A stretch of 52,864 nt of DNA from Candidatus Aegiribacteria sp. (GCA_013138965.1 WTBT01000038.1:1-52864), one strand, 5' to 3'; counted from the first letter of the stretch, positions 24,382 to 33,463 are shown. Notes: a model not told the origin generated them from the letters alone. A program made the numbers and translations.

Positions 24382-25393
24382 ACGAAATTAGAATTTCTAT
24401 AATAAATGGATGTTCTCTCTGTAATTCTGCTCCTCTCCGAACTGCCTTCGCAGCACCTGACCTGCTAACATTGAGTAATCTTGAAATATCTCTATAACTG
24501 AGACCGAACTTCTGCGAACATATCCATGCTATCGCTCCACGAGCTTCCGCAAGCTCAGAACTACGACTATTCCCGCGAATTACTTCGCGGGATAAGCCCA
24601 TTTTAACTACTATCTGATCAAACAGTCGTTCAATTCTCTTGTGTATGTTCTCTCTGTTCCTAACCTCCAGTGATTTGAAATCATTTAACCGACTTAGAAC
24701 TCTTTTGGCGAATTCCTTATCTCCCAGAACTCTGCAGATACCAGTCCAATGCGAAGTTCCAGTTCTCTGATCTGAACTCTTAATTCCATTTTTACCTATA
24801 CTAAAGTTTCCGCTAACCATTTCACTGGAGGCCATACTATTAACATCATTCAGTAGAGATGTCTGATAGTTCTTTATTGCATAGTATTCAGTATCGCCAA
24901 AATACTCCAATACAGAATCTCTCTTCATCCATTTACACTCCATCTTTCCGATAAGACATGGATGTCCGGACCACTTATACGTATCTAACTCTTCCAGCGA
25001 ATTGACAACCTTCGCCTTTAAAGGATTAAGATGAACGTAGTTAATGAGTTTCAGAAAATAGTTTTCCTCTTGTACGAGTATTGATTTAAATCGCCCCTGA
25101 AACACATGTCCAGATCTATCATGGCGCCTGTTATATGAAATAGCGAATCCTGTAAGTAACCGGTGCATCAGAAGACTTATGGGTTCTGGCCCGGTTCGGA
25201 TAAGAAGATGTAGATGATTTGGCATTATCACCCACGCATATACGGAAAACTTCAATTCAACAACAAGCTGTTCCAACCTGCTTCTAAGATCCTCGTACTC
25301 AGATAGGTTTGAGAAAAGAGTCCTGCCGTCTATCCCCCGTGCCATTATATGGTGCAAGGCATCTTCCCAATCGGGTCGCATTATTCTAGCCAT
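24380..25393 (-). CDS. REP-associated tyrosine transposase (Y1, IS200-like)
   Basis: 337-residue transposase. N-terminal Y1 HUH domain: HHIMARGIDGRTLF, the HUH motif in MPNHLHLLIRTG, FAISYNRRHDRSGHVFQGRF (with the catalytic-Tyr region near SYNRR/VFQGRFKS) and NYVHLNPLKAKVV. The C-terminal third adds a helical DNA-binding part ending in an HTH-like IAWICSQKFGLSYRDISRLL NVSRSGAAKAVRRG, like DnaA-domain-type RAYTs. Frame and motifs are intact, so it may be active. ATG at 25393; 94 bp separate it from the right repeat. Lower G/C than the adjacent pur genes. Confidence 0.88.
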   Translation of the reverse strand: MARIMRPDWEDALHHIMARGIDGRTLFSNLSEYEDLRSRLEQLVVELKFSVYAWVIMPNHLHLLIRTGPEPISLLMHRLLTGFAISYNRRHDRSGHVFQGRFKSILVQEENYFLKLINYVHLNPLKAKVVNSLEELDTYKWSGHPCLIGKMECKWMKRDSVLEYFGDTEYYAIKNYQTSLLNDVNSMASSEMVSGNFSIGKNGIKSSDQRTGTSHWTGICRVLGDKEFAKRVLSRLNDFKSLEVRNRENIHKRIERLFDQIVVKMGLSREVIRGNSRSSELAEARGAIAWICSQKFGLSYRDISRLLNVSRSGAAKAVRRGAELQREHPFIIEILIS

Positions 25394-25487
25394 AGTTATT
25401 ATAGCTTACTCATGATCTCACTAAATTTCAAGGGCTAATTATTCCACAAGATCTATCATCTGTTTACTATGAGAATAGCTGTTTCAC

Positions 25488-25513
25488 AAGTGTACGATGT
25501 TATGTCCGACCCT
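25488..25513 (-). repeat. Right 26-bp inverted repeat of the transposase unit
   Basis: Perfect reverse complement of 24356-24381. On the minus strand its outer half is read as the last codons of the tsaC/yciO gene (QGRT, stop TAA at 25500-25502), so the repeat provides that gene's C-terminal residues and stop. Confidence 0.9.
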
Positions 25514-26102
25514 GGTTGCCTCCCTGGCTGCCCCGGATCAGACGGATGATTGTTGAGGGAGATGATGGGGGCAGATCTCCCGCATTGAGTACAATATCTG
25601 AGGCTGCGATTATGCTCTCCGGAATGTCTTTTATGCTCAGCTGCGCATCTTCACCAGCATGATTGGCACTGGTGGAAACAAGCGGAACACCGCAACGTTT
25701 CAGAAGTTGTCCACTCAGGGGGTCGGCGGGATGACGGAGCGCCACTGTATTATCCTCTCCCCTGACCCATATCGGGCATCCATCTCCAGAAGGAAGTACA
25801 ACGGTAAGTTTCCCCGGCCACCGAAGCTTCAGTATCTCCATTACTTCAGGATCAATGCCGGAAGTAAGATTGCCTGCCATCTCGAGTCCATCAACGATTA
25901 GGATGAACGCTCGCGGCTTCTCATAACCCTTGATCTTCGCAAGCCTCTCCACCGCAACCCTGTCGTCGGCACGGCACAACATTCCGTAAACGGTGTCGGA
26001 TGGATAAATAACCACGCCTCCTGCGAGAAGGAGTGAAACGGCTTTCTCAACGGTTTCCTCTTCAGGGTCGGTGATAGTTATGGAAAATTCCGGTGTTCTC
26101 AC
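25500..26102 (-). CDS. Threonylcarbamoyl-AMP synthase family protein (TsaC/YciO/YrdC)
   Basis: A 200-residue YrdC-domain protein; the family makes threonylcarbamoyl-AMP for the t6A37 modification of ANN-decoding tRNAs. Visible: VIYPSDTVYGMLCRADD, LAKIKGYEKPRAFILIV (the Lys/Arg substrate-binding site), PGKLTVVLP, VALRHPAD and VSTSANHAGEDA. It lacks the Sua5 extension, so it is TsaC- or YciO-type; which one cannot be told with certainty. The GTG start overlaps the purE stop (GTGA). The C-terminal residues and stop come from the inverted repeat of the inserted transposon, so the original tail may have been different. Confidence 0.85.
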   Translation of the reverse strand: MRTPEFSITITDPEEETVEKAVSLLLAGGVVIYPSDTVYGMLCRADDRVAVERLAKIKGYEKPRAFILIVDGLEMAGNLTSGIDPEVMEILKLRWPGKLTVVLPSGDGCPIWVRGEDNTVALRHPADPLSGQLLKRCGVPLVSTSANHAGEDAQLSIKDIPESIIAASDIVLNAGDLPPSSPSTIIRLIRGSQGGNQGRT

Positions 26103-26542
26103 CAGCCGCGGAGTTCTTTCAGCCGAGCCGCTACTTCAGGATCCTCGAGAGCTATTATCTGTGCCGCGAGATAAGCTGCATTCCTGGCCCCATGTGACCC
26201 TATGGCCACCGTTGCTACCGGGATACCCTTGGGCATCTGGACGGTTGAAAGAAGCGAATCCATACCGTTGAGGGGGCCCGCTGCCAGGGGAACCCCTATC
26301 ACCGGAAGTATGGTCTGTGCCGCTACCGCTCCGGCCAGATGGGCCGCAAGTCCGGCACCGGCGATCAGAACCTTCAGTCCCCGTTCAGATGCGCTTGAAG
26401 CGTACTCCTTCACTTTATCCGGAGCCCTGTGGGCAGACATCACATTTACCTCGCAAGGGATCTTGAGGTCTCTGAGGACTTCGGACGTCAGTTTCATTAC
26501 CTCTTTGTCACTTTCACTTCCCATAAGAATTCCAACAAGCAT
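26099..26542 (-). CDS. purE: 5-(carboxyamino)imidazole ribonucleotide mutase
   Basis: A 147-residue PurE: GSESD at 8-12, the catalytic His38 in MSAHRAPDKV, IAGAGLAAHLAGAVAAQT and PVIGVPLAAGPLNGMDSLL, SMVQMP-like STVQMPKGIPVATVAIG. In purine synthesis it moves the carboxylate of N5-CAIR to C4 (class I). The GLAAHLAG loop matches class I, the usual bacterial type that works with PurK, which is not in this window. ATG overlaps the purD stop (TGATG), so translation is coupled. Confidence 0.94.
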   Translation of the reverse strand: MLVGILMGSESDKEVMKLTSEVLRDLKIPCEVNVMSAHRAPDKVKEYASSASERGLKVLIAGAGLAAHLAGAVAAQTILPVIGVPLAAGPLNGMDSLLSTVQMPKGIPVATVAIGSHGARNAAYLAAQIIALEDPEVAARLKELRGW

Positions 26543-27789
26543 CAGACTGTCCTCCCTATATCTCTTCTGTAATATTTTCCTTTGAAATCGATCTTATCAA
26601 GTTCTTTATAGGTCTTATCCAGGGAATCCTCGAGCGTGTCTCCCATGGATACAACACTGAGTACTCTGCCGCCTCCGGTAACAAGCTTTCCATTTTCCAT
26701 TGCAGTACCCGCATGAAAAACCAAGGCATCCTCGATTTTATCCAGACCGGTGATCGTGAATCCCTTCTTATAGGTGCCGGGATAACCTCCCGAGGCGATT
26801 ACAACGCAGGCGCAGCAGCCATCCTTGACTGGAACTTCTCCCTGAAGTGATCCTCCACGGGCAGCAGTATCAAGAAGATCCGCAAGATCATTCTCAATCA
26901 TGGGAAGCACTGCCTGAGTCTCCGGATCAGCAAAACGAACATTGAATTCAAGTACTTTGAGACCTTCAGCCGTAATCATCAAACCAGCGTAAAGAACCCC
27001 TCTGTAATCTATACCCCTTGAAGCCAGCTCTTCCAGTACAGGGAGAATGATTTCCTTTCTGGCTTTTTCGCAAAAACCATCTACGATTTCAGGCGGTGGA
27101 CAGATGGCTCCCATCCCTCCTGTATTCGGACCTGAATCTCCGTCTCCGAGGCGCTTGTGATCTCTGCTCGGAGGAAGAATAACACAATCAGTTCCGCTGC
27201 AGATGGCGAGTACGCTCACTTCTTTACCCTGAAGCCGTTCTTCGATAACAACACGCTGACCTGACTCACCAAACCTGCCTCCGAAAAGGGAGTCAAGGAT
27301 GGAGCGTGCTTCATCAGATTCATCGGGTAGAAATACACCTTTACCCGCTGCCAGACCGTCAGCCTTTATTACAAATCCCTTCGCGTCTTCACCCATGTAT
27401 TTCATAGCGGAGCTTGTGTCCGTGAAAACCCTACAACGTGCTGTAGGTACGCCTGCGTAATTCATGATATCCTTTGCGAACCATTTACTGCCTTCAAGCT
27501 GTGCGCCATTCTTTCCAGGGCCGAAACAGGGGATGCCTTTCATTCTCAGTTCATCAGCGAGCCCGGCAACAAGAGGTACTTCAGGACCGACCACTACAAG
27601 ATCAACCTTTTCATTTCCTGCGAGATCAACAAGGCCATCAATATCGGAGACCTTCACCGGGAATAATTTCGCGATCTCCGCCATCCCGGGGTTACCCGGA
27701 GCACATATCAGAGAATGATCGCCTGACCTTGATAATGCCCATACAAGTGCGTGCTCTCGACCTCCGCCACCGACAACCAGAATTGTCAC
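26542..27789 (-). CDS. purD: Phosphoribosylamine-glycine ligase
   Basis: GAR synthetase, 415 residues, an ATP-grasp enzyme of purine synthesis. Seen: ILVVGGGGREHALVWAL at the start, VVGPEVPLVAGLADEL, the ATP-grasp region FVIKADGLAAGKGVFL, SRDHKRLGDGDSGPNTGGMG and LEFNVRFADPETQAVLP. Length is normal. The GTG start has GGGAGG four bases before it. First gene of a purD-purE-tsaC/yciO run with overlapping starts and stops. The 146-bp gap to panB (27790-27935) shows only an imperfect TGTCTGACAATG/CATTGTCGGACA repeat. Confidence 0.96.
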   Translation of the reverse strand: MTILVVGGGGREHALVWALSRSGDHSLICAPGNPGMAEIAKLFPVKVSDIDGLVDLAGNEKVDLVVVGPEVPLVAGLADELRMKGIPCFGPGKNGAQLEGSKWFAKDIMNYAGVPTARCRVFTDTSSAMKYMGEDAKGFVIKADGLAAGKGVFLPDESDEARSILDSLFGGRFGESGQRVVIEERLQGKEVSVLAICSGTDCVILPPSRDHKRLGDGDSGPNTGGMGAICPPPEIVDGFCEKARKEIILPVLEELASRGIDYRGVLYAGLMITAEGLKVLEFNVRFADPETQAVLPMIENDLADLLDTAARGGSLQGEVPVKDGCCACVVIASGGYPGTYKKGFTITGLDKIEDALVFHAGTAMENGKLVTGGGRVLSVVSMGDTLEDSLDKTYKELDKIDFKGKYYRRDIGRTV

Positions 27790-27935
27790 TTTTCCTCCCT
27801 TGGAGTGTGTCTGACAATGTACATTGAGCAGAAGATTCTCACAGCTGAGATAGAATGCTCGAAGATTTGAGGAGAATACTGGATCTATTTGACGATAATA
27901 TGCGAGTATTATAGCCAGCTGTGTGTATCTTATGC

Positions 27936-28757
27936 CTATGTTTCATTGTCGGACAGGCTCCTTGAATGGTATACGTTACTATCGGCCGGGAAATCCTCGT
28001 TCCTGACCTCGCGCGAGAATTCCTTCAGAGCTTCAATAATTATGCCATCCAGCTGAACGTATTTCTTGACGAATCTGGGTTCGAAATCTCCCGATAGACC
28101 AAGTATATCGTTCACCACAAGTATCTGCCCGTCGGTGTACCTGCCGGCACCAATACCGATGGTGGGCACCTCGAGTTTCCCGGTAAGCTCAGCTGCAAGT
28201 TCCTCTTCAATACACTCAAATACGATTGAGAATACACCGGCCTGCTGCAGGGCAAAGGCTTCCTCAAACAGCTCATCGCGTCTGTTGCTGTAAACGACCC
28301 TGTAACCTCCCGCCTGCTTGATCGACTGCGGAAGCAGTCCCACATGTCCCATAACAGGTATTCCGGAATCGATGATAGCCCGTGCGCGGGATACGGAGCG
28401 ATTGTTACCCCCCTCGAGCTTCACAGCGTCCGCGCCGCCTTCCGCGAGAAATCTTACGGCGTTCTTTACAGCCTGTGAATCGGAGCGTTCGTAGGATCCG
28501 AACGGCATGTCACCTACAACGAGGGTGTTGACAGCTCCCCTGGAAACGGCTTTTGTATGGATTATCATGACATCAAGGTCTGCGCCAAGCGTAGTCTCCT
28601 CGCCGAATACCGCCATCGCAATGGAATCACCTACGAGTATGAAGTCCACTCCCGCTTCCTCTTGCAGCCTGGCGGTCATGTAATCGTATGCAGTAAGTGA
28701 TACGATCTTTTCCCCCCTGTTTTTCTTCAACAGCAGGGAATGGATATCCTTTTTCAT
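27936..28757 (-). CDS. panB: 3-methyl-2-oxobutanoate hydroxymethyltransferase
   Basis: First committed enzyme of pantothenate synthesis, adding a hydroxymethyl group from methylene-tetrahydrofolate to alpha-ketoisovalerate. Motifs: VSLTAYDYMTARL, VDFILVGDSIAMAVFG (metal-binding Asp), MPFGSYERS, AVKLEGG, PVMGHVGLLPQS and VPTIGIGAGRYTDGQILV. At 273 residues it is full length. The ATG overlaps the stop of the upstream PAP2 gene (ATGA). No panC or panD nearby. Confidence 0.96.
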   Translation of the reverse strand: MKKDIHSLLLKKNRGEKIVSLTAYDYMTARLQEEAGVDFILVGDSIAMAVFGEETTLGADLDVMIIHTKAVSRGAVNTLVVGDMPFGSYERSDSQAVKNAVRFLAEGGADAVKLEGGNNRSVSRARAIIDSGIPVMGHVGLLPQSIKQAGGYRVVYSNRRDELFEEAFALQQAGVFSIVFECIEEELAAELTGKLEVPTIGIGAGRYTDGQILVVNDILGLSGDFEPRFVKKYVQLDGIIIEALKEFSREVRNEDFPADSNVYHSRSLSDNET

Positions 28758-29677
28758 GATGATGGCTCCTTAGAATCAGCAGGACGACCCGGCGCGAGGC
28801 GACCGTCCGGAATCAGCCATTTATAAACAACAAGATAGCATGCTACAGCATAGGCCAGACCAGCAATTATATCAATAATATAATGCTCCGCACCGTAAGC
28901 GATTTCAAAACATATACCCGCCACTACTATTGTAAACCACCAGGCTTTCCATCGAAACTCCCGGAAGGCTATCATCAGAACAAGTATCGGTACCCCTGCA
29001 TGAAGCGAGGGCATAGCACCCCTCGGGCTGGGGCTGAATGAGGAGATTATTCCTCCGGGCGCAAGTTCCCCGAGTGCTCTGAGGGTTATCCTTTCGACCT
29101 GGGGGATCATGTTCTCAAGAGAAGCCATCCAGGGGGGTGTAAGAGGAAACAGAACATAGGTAGCGTATCCTGCAAGTGTAATCAGGGTCATTGCCACGGT
29201 TGCCCTCTTCATCCTTTCCACTCCCTTTCTGACAAGAAGCAGCAGCGGAAATACTATCGGAATGAAATACAGTGATGAATGGAAGACGGCAAAAATGTAA
29301 TCGTACCATGCTATACCACCATGGTAAAGCTGTTCCTGAAGCCATACTACAGGCAGTTGTCCGAACAGACTCCTTTCGAAGGCAATGATTCCCGCGCCAT
29401 GGAATTCCTGAAAATGGGAAGAAACGACAAACTGCAGCTGCCAGTACGAAAGCGCGAGAAGCGGATAGAACAACCAGGGTCTCAGCACTCCTGGAAGGTG
29501 TTTCCATCTGTACAGAAAGTAACATAGTAAGAAAGACATGAGAGGGACCGGAACTCTGGGAACAAGCCTTGAAAGAGGAACGATCAACATGATCGCAGTG
29601 TATGCCGTGAAAAAGATAAGTATCAAACGGTAATTTCTATCTTCCACAGAAGAGTATATCGTCTTGAATGAAAACAA
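28754..29677 (-). CDS. PAP2-superfamily membrane phosphatase/transferase (AUR1/IPC synthase-like)
   Basis: Multispanning membrane protein (about 307 residues from TTG 29677) of the PAP2_3 type. Catalytic motifs: PSLHAGVPILVLMIAF (His acting in phosphate transfer) and AYGAEHYIIDIIAGLAY (second His/Asp), both near the C-terminal membrane helices. Related proteins transfer phospho-head groups such as inositol phosphate or dephosphorylate lipid phosphates. The frame opens at GTG 29755, but TTG 29677 has GGAAGG seven bases ahead and the first 26 residues look non-coding, so I prefer it. Upstream of and overlapping panB by 4 bp. Confidence 0.8.
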   Translation of the reverse strand: MFSFKTIYSSVEDRNYRLILIFFTAYTAIMLIVPLSRLVPRVPVPLMSFLLCYFLYRWKHLPGVLRPWLFYPLLALSYWQLQFVVSSHFQEFHGAGIIAFERSLFGQLPVVWLQEQLYHGGIAWYDYIFAVFHSSLYFIPIVFPLLLLVRKGVERMKRATVAMTLITLAGYATYVLFPLTPPWMASLENMIPQVERITLRALGELAPGGIISSFSPSPRGAMPSLHAGVPILVLMIAFREFRWKAWWFTIVVAGICFEIAYGAEHYIIDIIAGLAYAVACYLVVYKWLIPDGRLAPGRPADSKEPSS

Positions 29678-30003
29678 TTTACTGCCTTCCGTACACTGCA
29701 GATTCAATCGACATAAAAATGCGGGGGCCATATCCCTGAAGAATGTCTCGTTCACAGGGTTAAAGGTCTTACTACGGCCTGTTGCTGCTTCAGTCTACCT
29801 GATTTACCAGGTCACGCATCAGCAGGACATCAGGGCGCGGCCTTCATTGCTTGCATTTGGCACTCTCAGCAACTGGCCCCCTATGTTAAAAAGTTAATAC
29901 TCTTCGCATCAAGTGTCAATTATGCCCTTGGAGTATCTGCGAATCTCAATTAGTTTTCGCCATGGGAAATCTTAACAAACACCCTGACAGGAAGTGCTGA
30001 TAA

Positions 30004-31446
30004 ATGGCAAAGAACATTACAAATCCTGAAAAGGATTATGCAAGATGGTACCAGGATGTGATCCGTGAAGCTGAGCTCGCCGACTCCGCTCCGGTTCGGG
30101 GGTGCATGGTAATCCGCCCCTATGGTTACTCAATCTGGGAAAATATTAAGGCAAGTCTTGATGCAAGCTTCAAGAAAACCGGGCACAAGAACGCGTACTT
30201 CCCTCTGTTCATACCGGAGAGCTTCATTAAAAGAGAAGCCCAGCATATTGAAGGCTTTGCTCCTGAACTGGCCGTTGTCACCCACGCGGGGGGAAAGAAG
30301 CTTGAAGAATCCCTTGTTGTAAGACCTACTTCAGAGACAATTATTAACCATATGTTCTCAAAATGGATTAACAGTTACAGAGATCTGCCCATGCTGCTTA
30401 ATCAGTGGGCAAATGTAGTTCGATGGGAAATGCGTCCCAGAGCGTTCCTCAGAACCACTGAATTCCTCTGGCAGGAGGGGCACACCGCACACGCGAATGA
30501 GGAGGAAGCCAGAGAGGAAACCCTTCGAATGTTGAATGTATACGCGGATTTCGCGGAGAATATGGCCGCTATCCCCGTAATACGTGGAAGGAAGACAGAA
30601 CGGGAAAAGTTCGCAGGCGCGGTGGACAGCTATTCAATCGAAGCGATGATGGGTAACGGCTGGGCTCTGCAGAGTGGAACAAGCCACTACCTGGGAACCA
30701 ATTTTGCCAGGGTGTTCGATACAATGTACCTTGACAGCAACAACGAACAGCAGTTCGTACACCAGACCAGCTGGGGAGTGTCCACAAGACTGGTCGGCGC
30801 TGTTATCATGGCTCATGGCGATGAAAACGGCCTGCGCCTGCCGCCAAAGCTTGCGCCGGTGCAGGTGGTTATCATTCCGATAGCCAGGGATGACTCGGCA
30901 AGGGCTGAGGTAATGACGGTTGTTGACAGTATAAGAGATGGCCTGGAGAACAAGGGTGTTCGGGTTGAAGTGGATAACCGCGGCGGCATGAGTCCCGGCT
31001 TCAAATTCAATTACTGGGAAGTCCGTGGAGTTCCCCTGAGGCTGGAGATCGGACCGCGCGACCTGGAAGAGGGGCATGTGATTGCCAGCCAGAGGAACAG
31101 ACCGGGCAGAGACAGTAAATTCACGATTTCCCTTGATTCTCTCGTGGAGAACATTCCAGGAATTCTTGAGAAAATTCAAAGCGAGATGCTTGGTGAGGCA
31201 ATCCAAAAGCGGGATTCCAGAACCTATACTGTTGAAAACATGAACGATTTTCGCGAAGCAATAGTTAGTAAACCTGGTTTCTACGATGTATGGTGGGGTG
31301 GTAACACTGAAGATGAAGCAAGGCTTCAGCAGGAAACAAAAGCAACTGTGAGGTGCATCCCCCTCGAGCAACCGGAAGGCTCCGGAAAGTGCATCATGAC
31401 CGGCAGAGAAACGAACACAAGAGTTATTCTCGCGAGGGCGTACTGA
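30004..31446 (+). CDS. proS: Prolyl-tRNA synthetase, archaeal/eukaryotic type (ProS type 3)
   Basis: 480-residue class II tRNA synthetase charging tRNA-Pro. The short form without the bacterial INS editing domain is shown by the N-terminus (EKDYARWYQDVIREAELAD), VRGCMVIRPYGYSIWENI, LVVRPTSETIINHMFSKWI (motif around the adenylate site), FLRTTEFLWQEGHTAHA (motif 2), SHYLGTNFARVFD and MAHGDENGLRLPPKLAPVQ (motif 3 and start of the anticodon domain). The C-terminal zinc-type extension has lost most Cys but keeps the tail ARAY, typical of this class. Good ribosome site AGGAAG upstream. Monocistronic, convergent with the GT-C gene. Confidence 0.95.
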   Translation: MAKNITNPEKDYARWYQDVIREAELADSAPVRGCMVIRPYGYSIWENIKASLDASFKKTGHKNAYFPLFIPESFIKREAQHIEGFAPELAVVTHAGGKKLEESLVVRPTSETIINHMFSKWINSYRDLPMLLNQWANVVRWEMRPRAFLRTTEFLWQEGHTAHANEEEAREETLRMLNVYADFAENMAAIPVIRGRKTEREKFAGAVDSYSIEAMMGNGWALQSGTSHYLGTNFARVFDTMYLDSNNEQQFVHQTSWGVSTRLVGAVIMAHGDENGLRLPPKLAPVQVVIIPIARDDSARAEVMTVVDSIRDGLENKGVRVEVDNRGGMSPGFKFNYWEVRGVPLRLEIGPRDLEEGHVIASQRNRPGRDSKFTISLDSLVENIPGILEKIQSEMLGEAIQKRDSRTYTVENMNDFREAIVSKPGFYDVWWGGNTEDEARLQQETKATVRCIPLEQPEGSGKCIMTGRETNTRVILARAY

Positions 31447-31485
31447 CAGATACACCCGGCAGGAGCAGGAGAGAAAGAGGGAGTT

Positions 31486-33126
31486 CTAATTTCTTCCTCG
31501 TACACCCAGGTACGCGACGTTCCAACCACGCCAAGTCCACGGTTCCCTGATAAGGGTGAAAAGTGTAGTCCAGCCTGGGTGATCCGACATCCTTATCGTT
31601 CTGAACCTGTGGCTGTTATCAGTTCCGTAAACCCCAAGGATTTCATATTCATCGGGAAGAGGTGAAAATGACACGGAATAACGTGCACCTTCCGAATTCC
31701 ACTCCGGCAGGTGAGATTCAACATATGGCATCAGCGGCCAGCAAATGTTGTCCTCCTGGCTATAGTAACCAGGCCAACAGGGACCTATGTTCAGCGGTAG
31801 AACTGTTACATTATCTTGCAGGTTCAAATCGTAAAATGCGTTCAATATACCGCCTTGTGTCTTGTACTGAACGATTTCGAATATCTGATAAGAGGATATC
31901 AGAAATGGAATCAACAGGAGAATTCGCAGCTTTCTGACACTGAGAATGTATCGCAACCCGATGGAAGCCACGACAAAAACCACTCCCATCAATGGTATGA
32001 GATATCTTGATTGAAAATTGTCATTTCGACAGGCAAGAAACAGGAATGGTACAGTCCCAAGCACAAACAGCAACAGCATCCGGCAGTCAGGACTCCTCCG
32101 TTTTGAAAAAAACAGTCCGATGGCTGTAAAAAAGCCTGTTGCGGCAAAAGGACCTGGAAAAGCAATCGTAAGGTACATGAAACTGTAGAAAATATTTTTG
32201 GCCAGAATGGATAGAGAACCACAGGGAACCTCACGTTCAATATGGAACTCTTGAACCTGTCTGATTAATTCCGGAAAGTGAAGGAAATAGTTGGGAAATA
32301 AGATAAGTAGAGAAAGTATAAAAGATACGAGACTCATCAAAAGGTGATTCCACACACGGAAACAGTCATTTCGAATATCATGAATGATGGAGAACAGAGT
32401 TGCTGGAAATACCAGAATGGCAGTAATTATCGCGATTGCTTCGATCGAAACAATCTGTGGAAATGCGGCAAGAATGACCGCACCGGAAAAGACCGCGAGG
32501 ATAAACCAACGCAAGGTCTTCTTTGCATATGCCCTGTCCGAGAAATGTTCCGGAATAATAAGTAACACGGGAAGTCCCAGAATCAGGGCAGTTGGTCTTG
32601 TCCCCACCATCAAAGCAAGAACTACCCCTGTAATAATGGCATGTTTTCGGGAAGGCTTATAAACCGCCATGCAGTAAAAGAGGATATTAATCGCAAACAG
32701 CATCGCGTTTTCAGGCGTAGGTTCAAAGGATTCTATCAGTATCACCGCTGAACTCAGCACAACAGCAACTGCCGAAAAGAAGCTCAGGTGTACCGAGTGT
32801 TTTTTATCAAGCGATGAAAAACCTCGACAAAGAAAAAAGAAACCGGTTAAGGCCATAAGAAATTGCACTAATCTTAAAAGATAGGGAGCAAGAGCTCCCA
32901 GTTTCAAGGCCAGAAAAGCTTCGAGAATGTAGGCATTGACAAGACCGTACAGCATGAAGGTTCCTGAAAAATGTCCGTGGTGCGCAAGTCGTGCTCCCGC
33001 ACCAACAGTAAACAAAGAATCGAGGTATATGGGCAGATTAAAGGAACTGATAGTAACAGCTACCCACAGGACTAATAATAAGAATACATAAATCAAATTT
33101 GCCCTGGCTATCGAGCGAGTTTTCAT
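31486..33126 (-). CDS. GT-C-like polytopic membrane protein
   Basis: 546 residues with roughly eleven membrane helices, the pattern of lipid-phosphate-sugar-dependent (GT39/PMT-like) glycosyltransferases: an acidic residue in the first periplasmic loop (NLPIYLDSLFTVGAG), FEPTPENAMLFAINILFY, MVGTRPTALILGLPVLLI and RNDNFQSRYLIPLMGVVF, then a soluble C-terminal extracytoplasmic domain (about 440-546). No precise subfamily can be given. Preceded by a 337-bp A/T-rich gap, so probably its own promoter. Codons are A/T-rich compared with proS. It could use the polyprenyl-linked sugars made by the GT2 enzyme; that is inference. Confidence 0.7.
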   Translation of the reverse strand: MKTRSIARANLIYVFLLLVLWVAVTISSFNLPIYLDSLFTVGAGARLAHHGHFSGTFMLYGLVNAYILEAFLALKLGALAPYLLRLVQFLMALTGFFFLCRGFSSLDKKHSVHLSFFSAVAVVLSSAVILIESFEPTPENAMLFAINILFYCMAVYKPSRKHAIITGVVLALMVGTRPTALILGLPVLLIIPEHFSDRAYAKKTLRWFILAVFSGAVILAAFPQIVSIEAIAIITAILVFPATLFSIIHDIRNDCFRVWNHLLMSLVSFILSLLILFPNYFLHFPELIRQVQEFHIEREVPCGSLSILAKNIFYSFMYLTIAFPGPFAATGFFTAIGLFFSKRRSPDCRMLLLFVLGTVPFLFLACRNDNFQSRYLIPLMGVVFVVASIGLRYILSVRKLRILLLIPFLISSYQIFEIVQYKTQGGILNAFYDLNLQDNVTVLPLNIGPCWPGYYSQEDNICWPLMPYVESHLPEWNSEGARYSVSFSPLPDEYEILGVYGTDNSHRFRTIRMSDHPGWTTLFTLIREPWTWRGWNVAYLGVRGRN

Positions 33127-33463
33127 TTTACATTTCTATTGAAGTCCAAAGCTATCTGCTGTATTTAATCCGAAATTGCACCCTTACCGAAGGTTACTGT
33201 TACTATACAGAATCCTCTGTACAAAGAAATGGATACTTTTATCTGTTCTTTACTGTTGCTTCACTTCTTGTATAGTTATACTTACTTAAATTCATTCAAG
33301 TAGCAGTTTATAAATGATTATTATAATGCAAGGACTTCCAGTTATTTTCCGATACTGATTCCGATTACAGCAGGGAATATTGAGAGATCCTGGTTATATA
33401 GATTGAAACGATATGCTTACATGGCAACCGGGGGCATGAATACCCCCGGTTGCATCAAGTATT
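33127..33463. other. A/T-rich intergenic region between the GT-C and S9 peptidase genes
   Basis: 337 bp without a gene. It contains a small palindrome TACAGA-ATCC-TCTGTA at 33206-33221 upstream of the minus-strand GT-C gene, operator-like, and the hairpin at 33424-33453 after the S9 peptidase. No clear promoter hexamers with good spacing were found by eye. Confidence 0.5.
33424..33453 (-). terminator. Terminator-like hairpin after the S9 peptidase gene
   Basis: Perfect 11-bp stem GCAACCGGGGG (33424-33434) / CCCCCGGTTGC (33443-33453) with an 8-nt loop CATGAATA, 11 nt beyond the stop of the minus-strand peptidase gene. Very G/C-rich and well placed for transcript end formation, though the following minus-strand bases (CATGTAAGC) are not a T-run. 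Confidence 0.65.

Larger units (their letters stand above)
24356..25513 (-). mobile_element. RAYT/IS200-like transposase unit bounded by 26-bp perfect inverted repeats
   Basis: A 1,158-bp unit whose ends are perfect 26-bp inverted repeats (24356-24381 and 25488-25513, outer end AGGGTCGGACATAACATC). It encodes one Y1-type transposase on the minus strand. Classical IS200/IS605 elements lack terminal inverted repeats, whereas REP-associated tyrosine transposases lie between palindromic REP-type sequences, which fits better. The left repeat starts inside the TAG stop of the radical SAM fusion; the right repeat contains the TAA stop of the tsaC/yciO gene, so the element sits exactly between two convergent 3' ends. 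Confidence 0.75.

Noticed and set aside
30634-31455. 273-codon frame antisense to proS
   Set aside because: Lies wholly opposite a clear prolyl-tRNA synthetase, with no ribosome site or family pattern; a codon-bias shadow.
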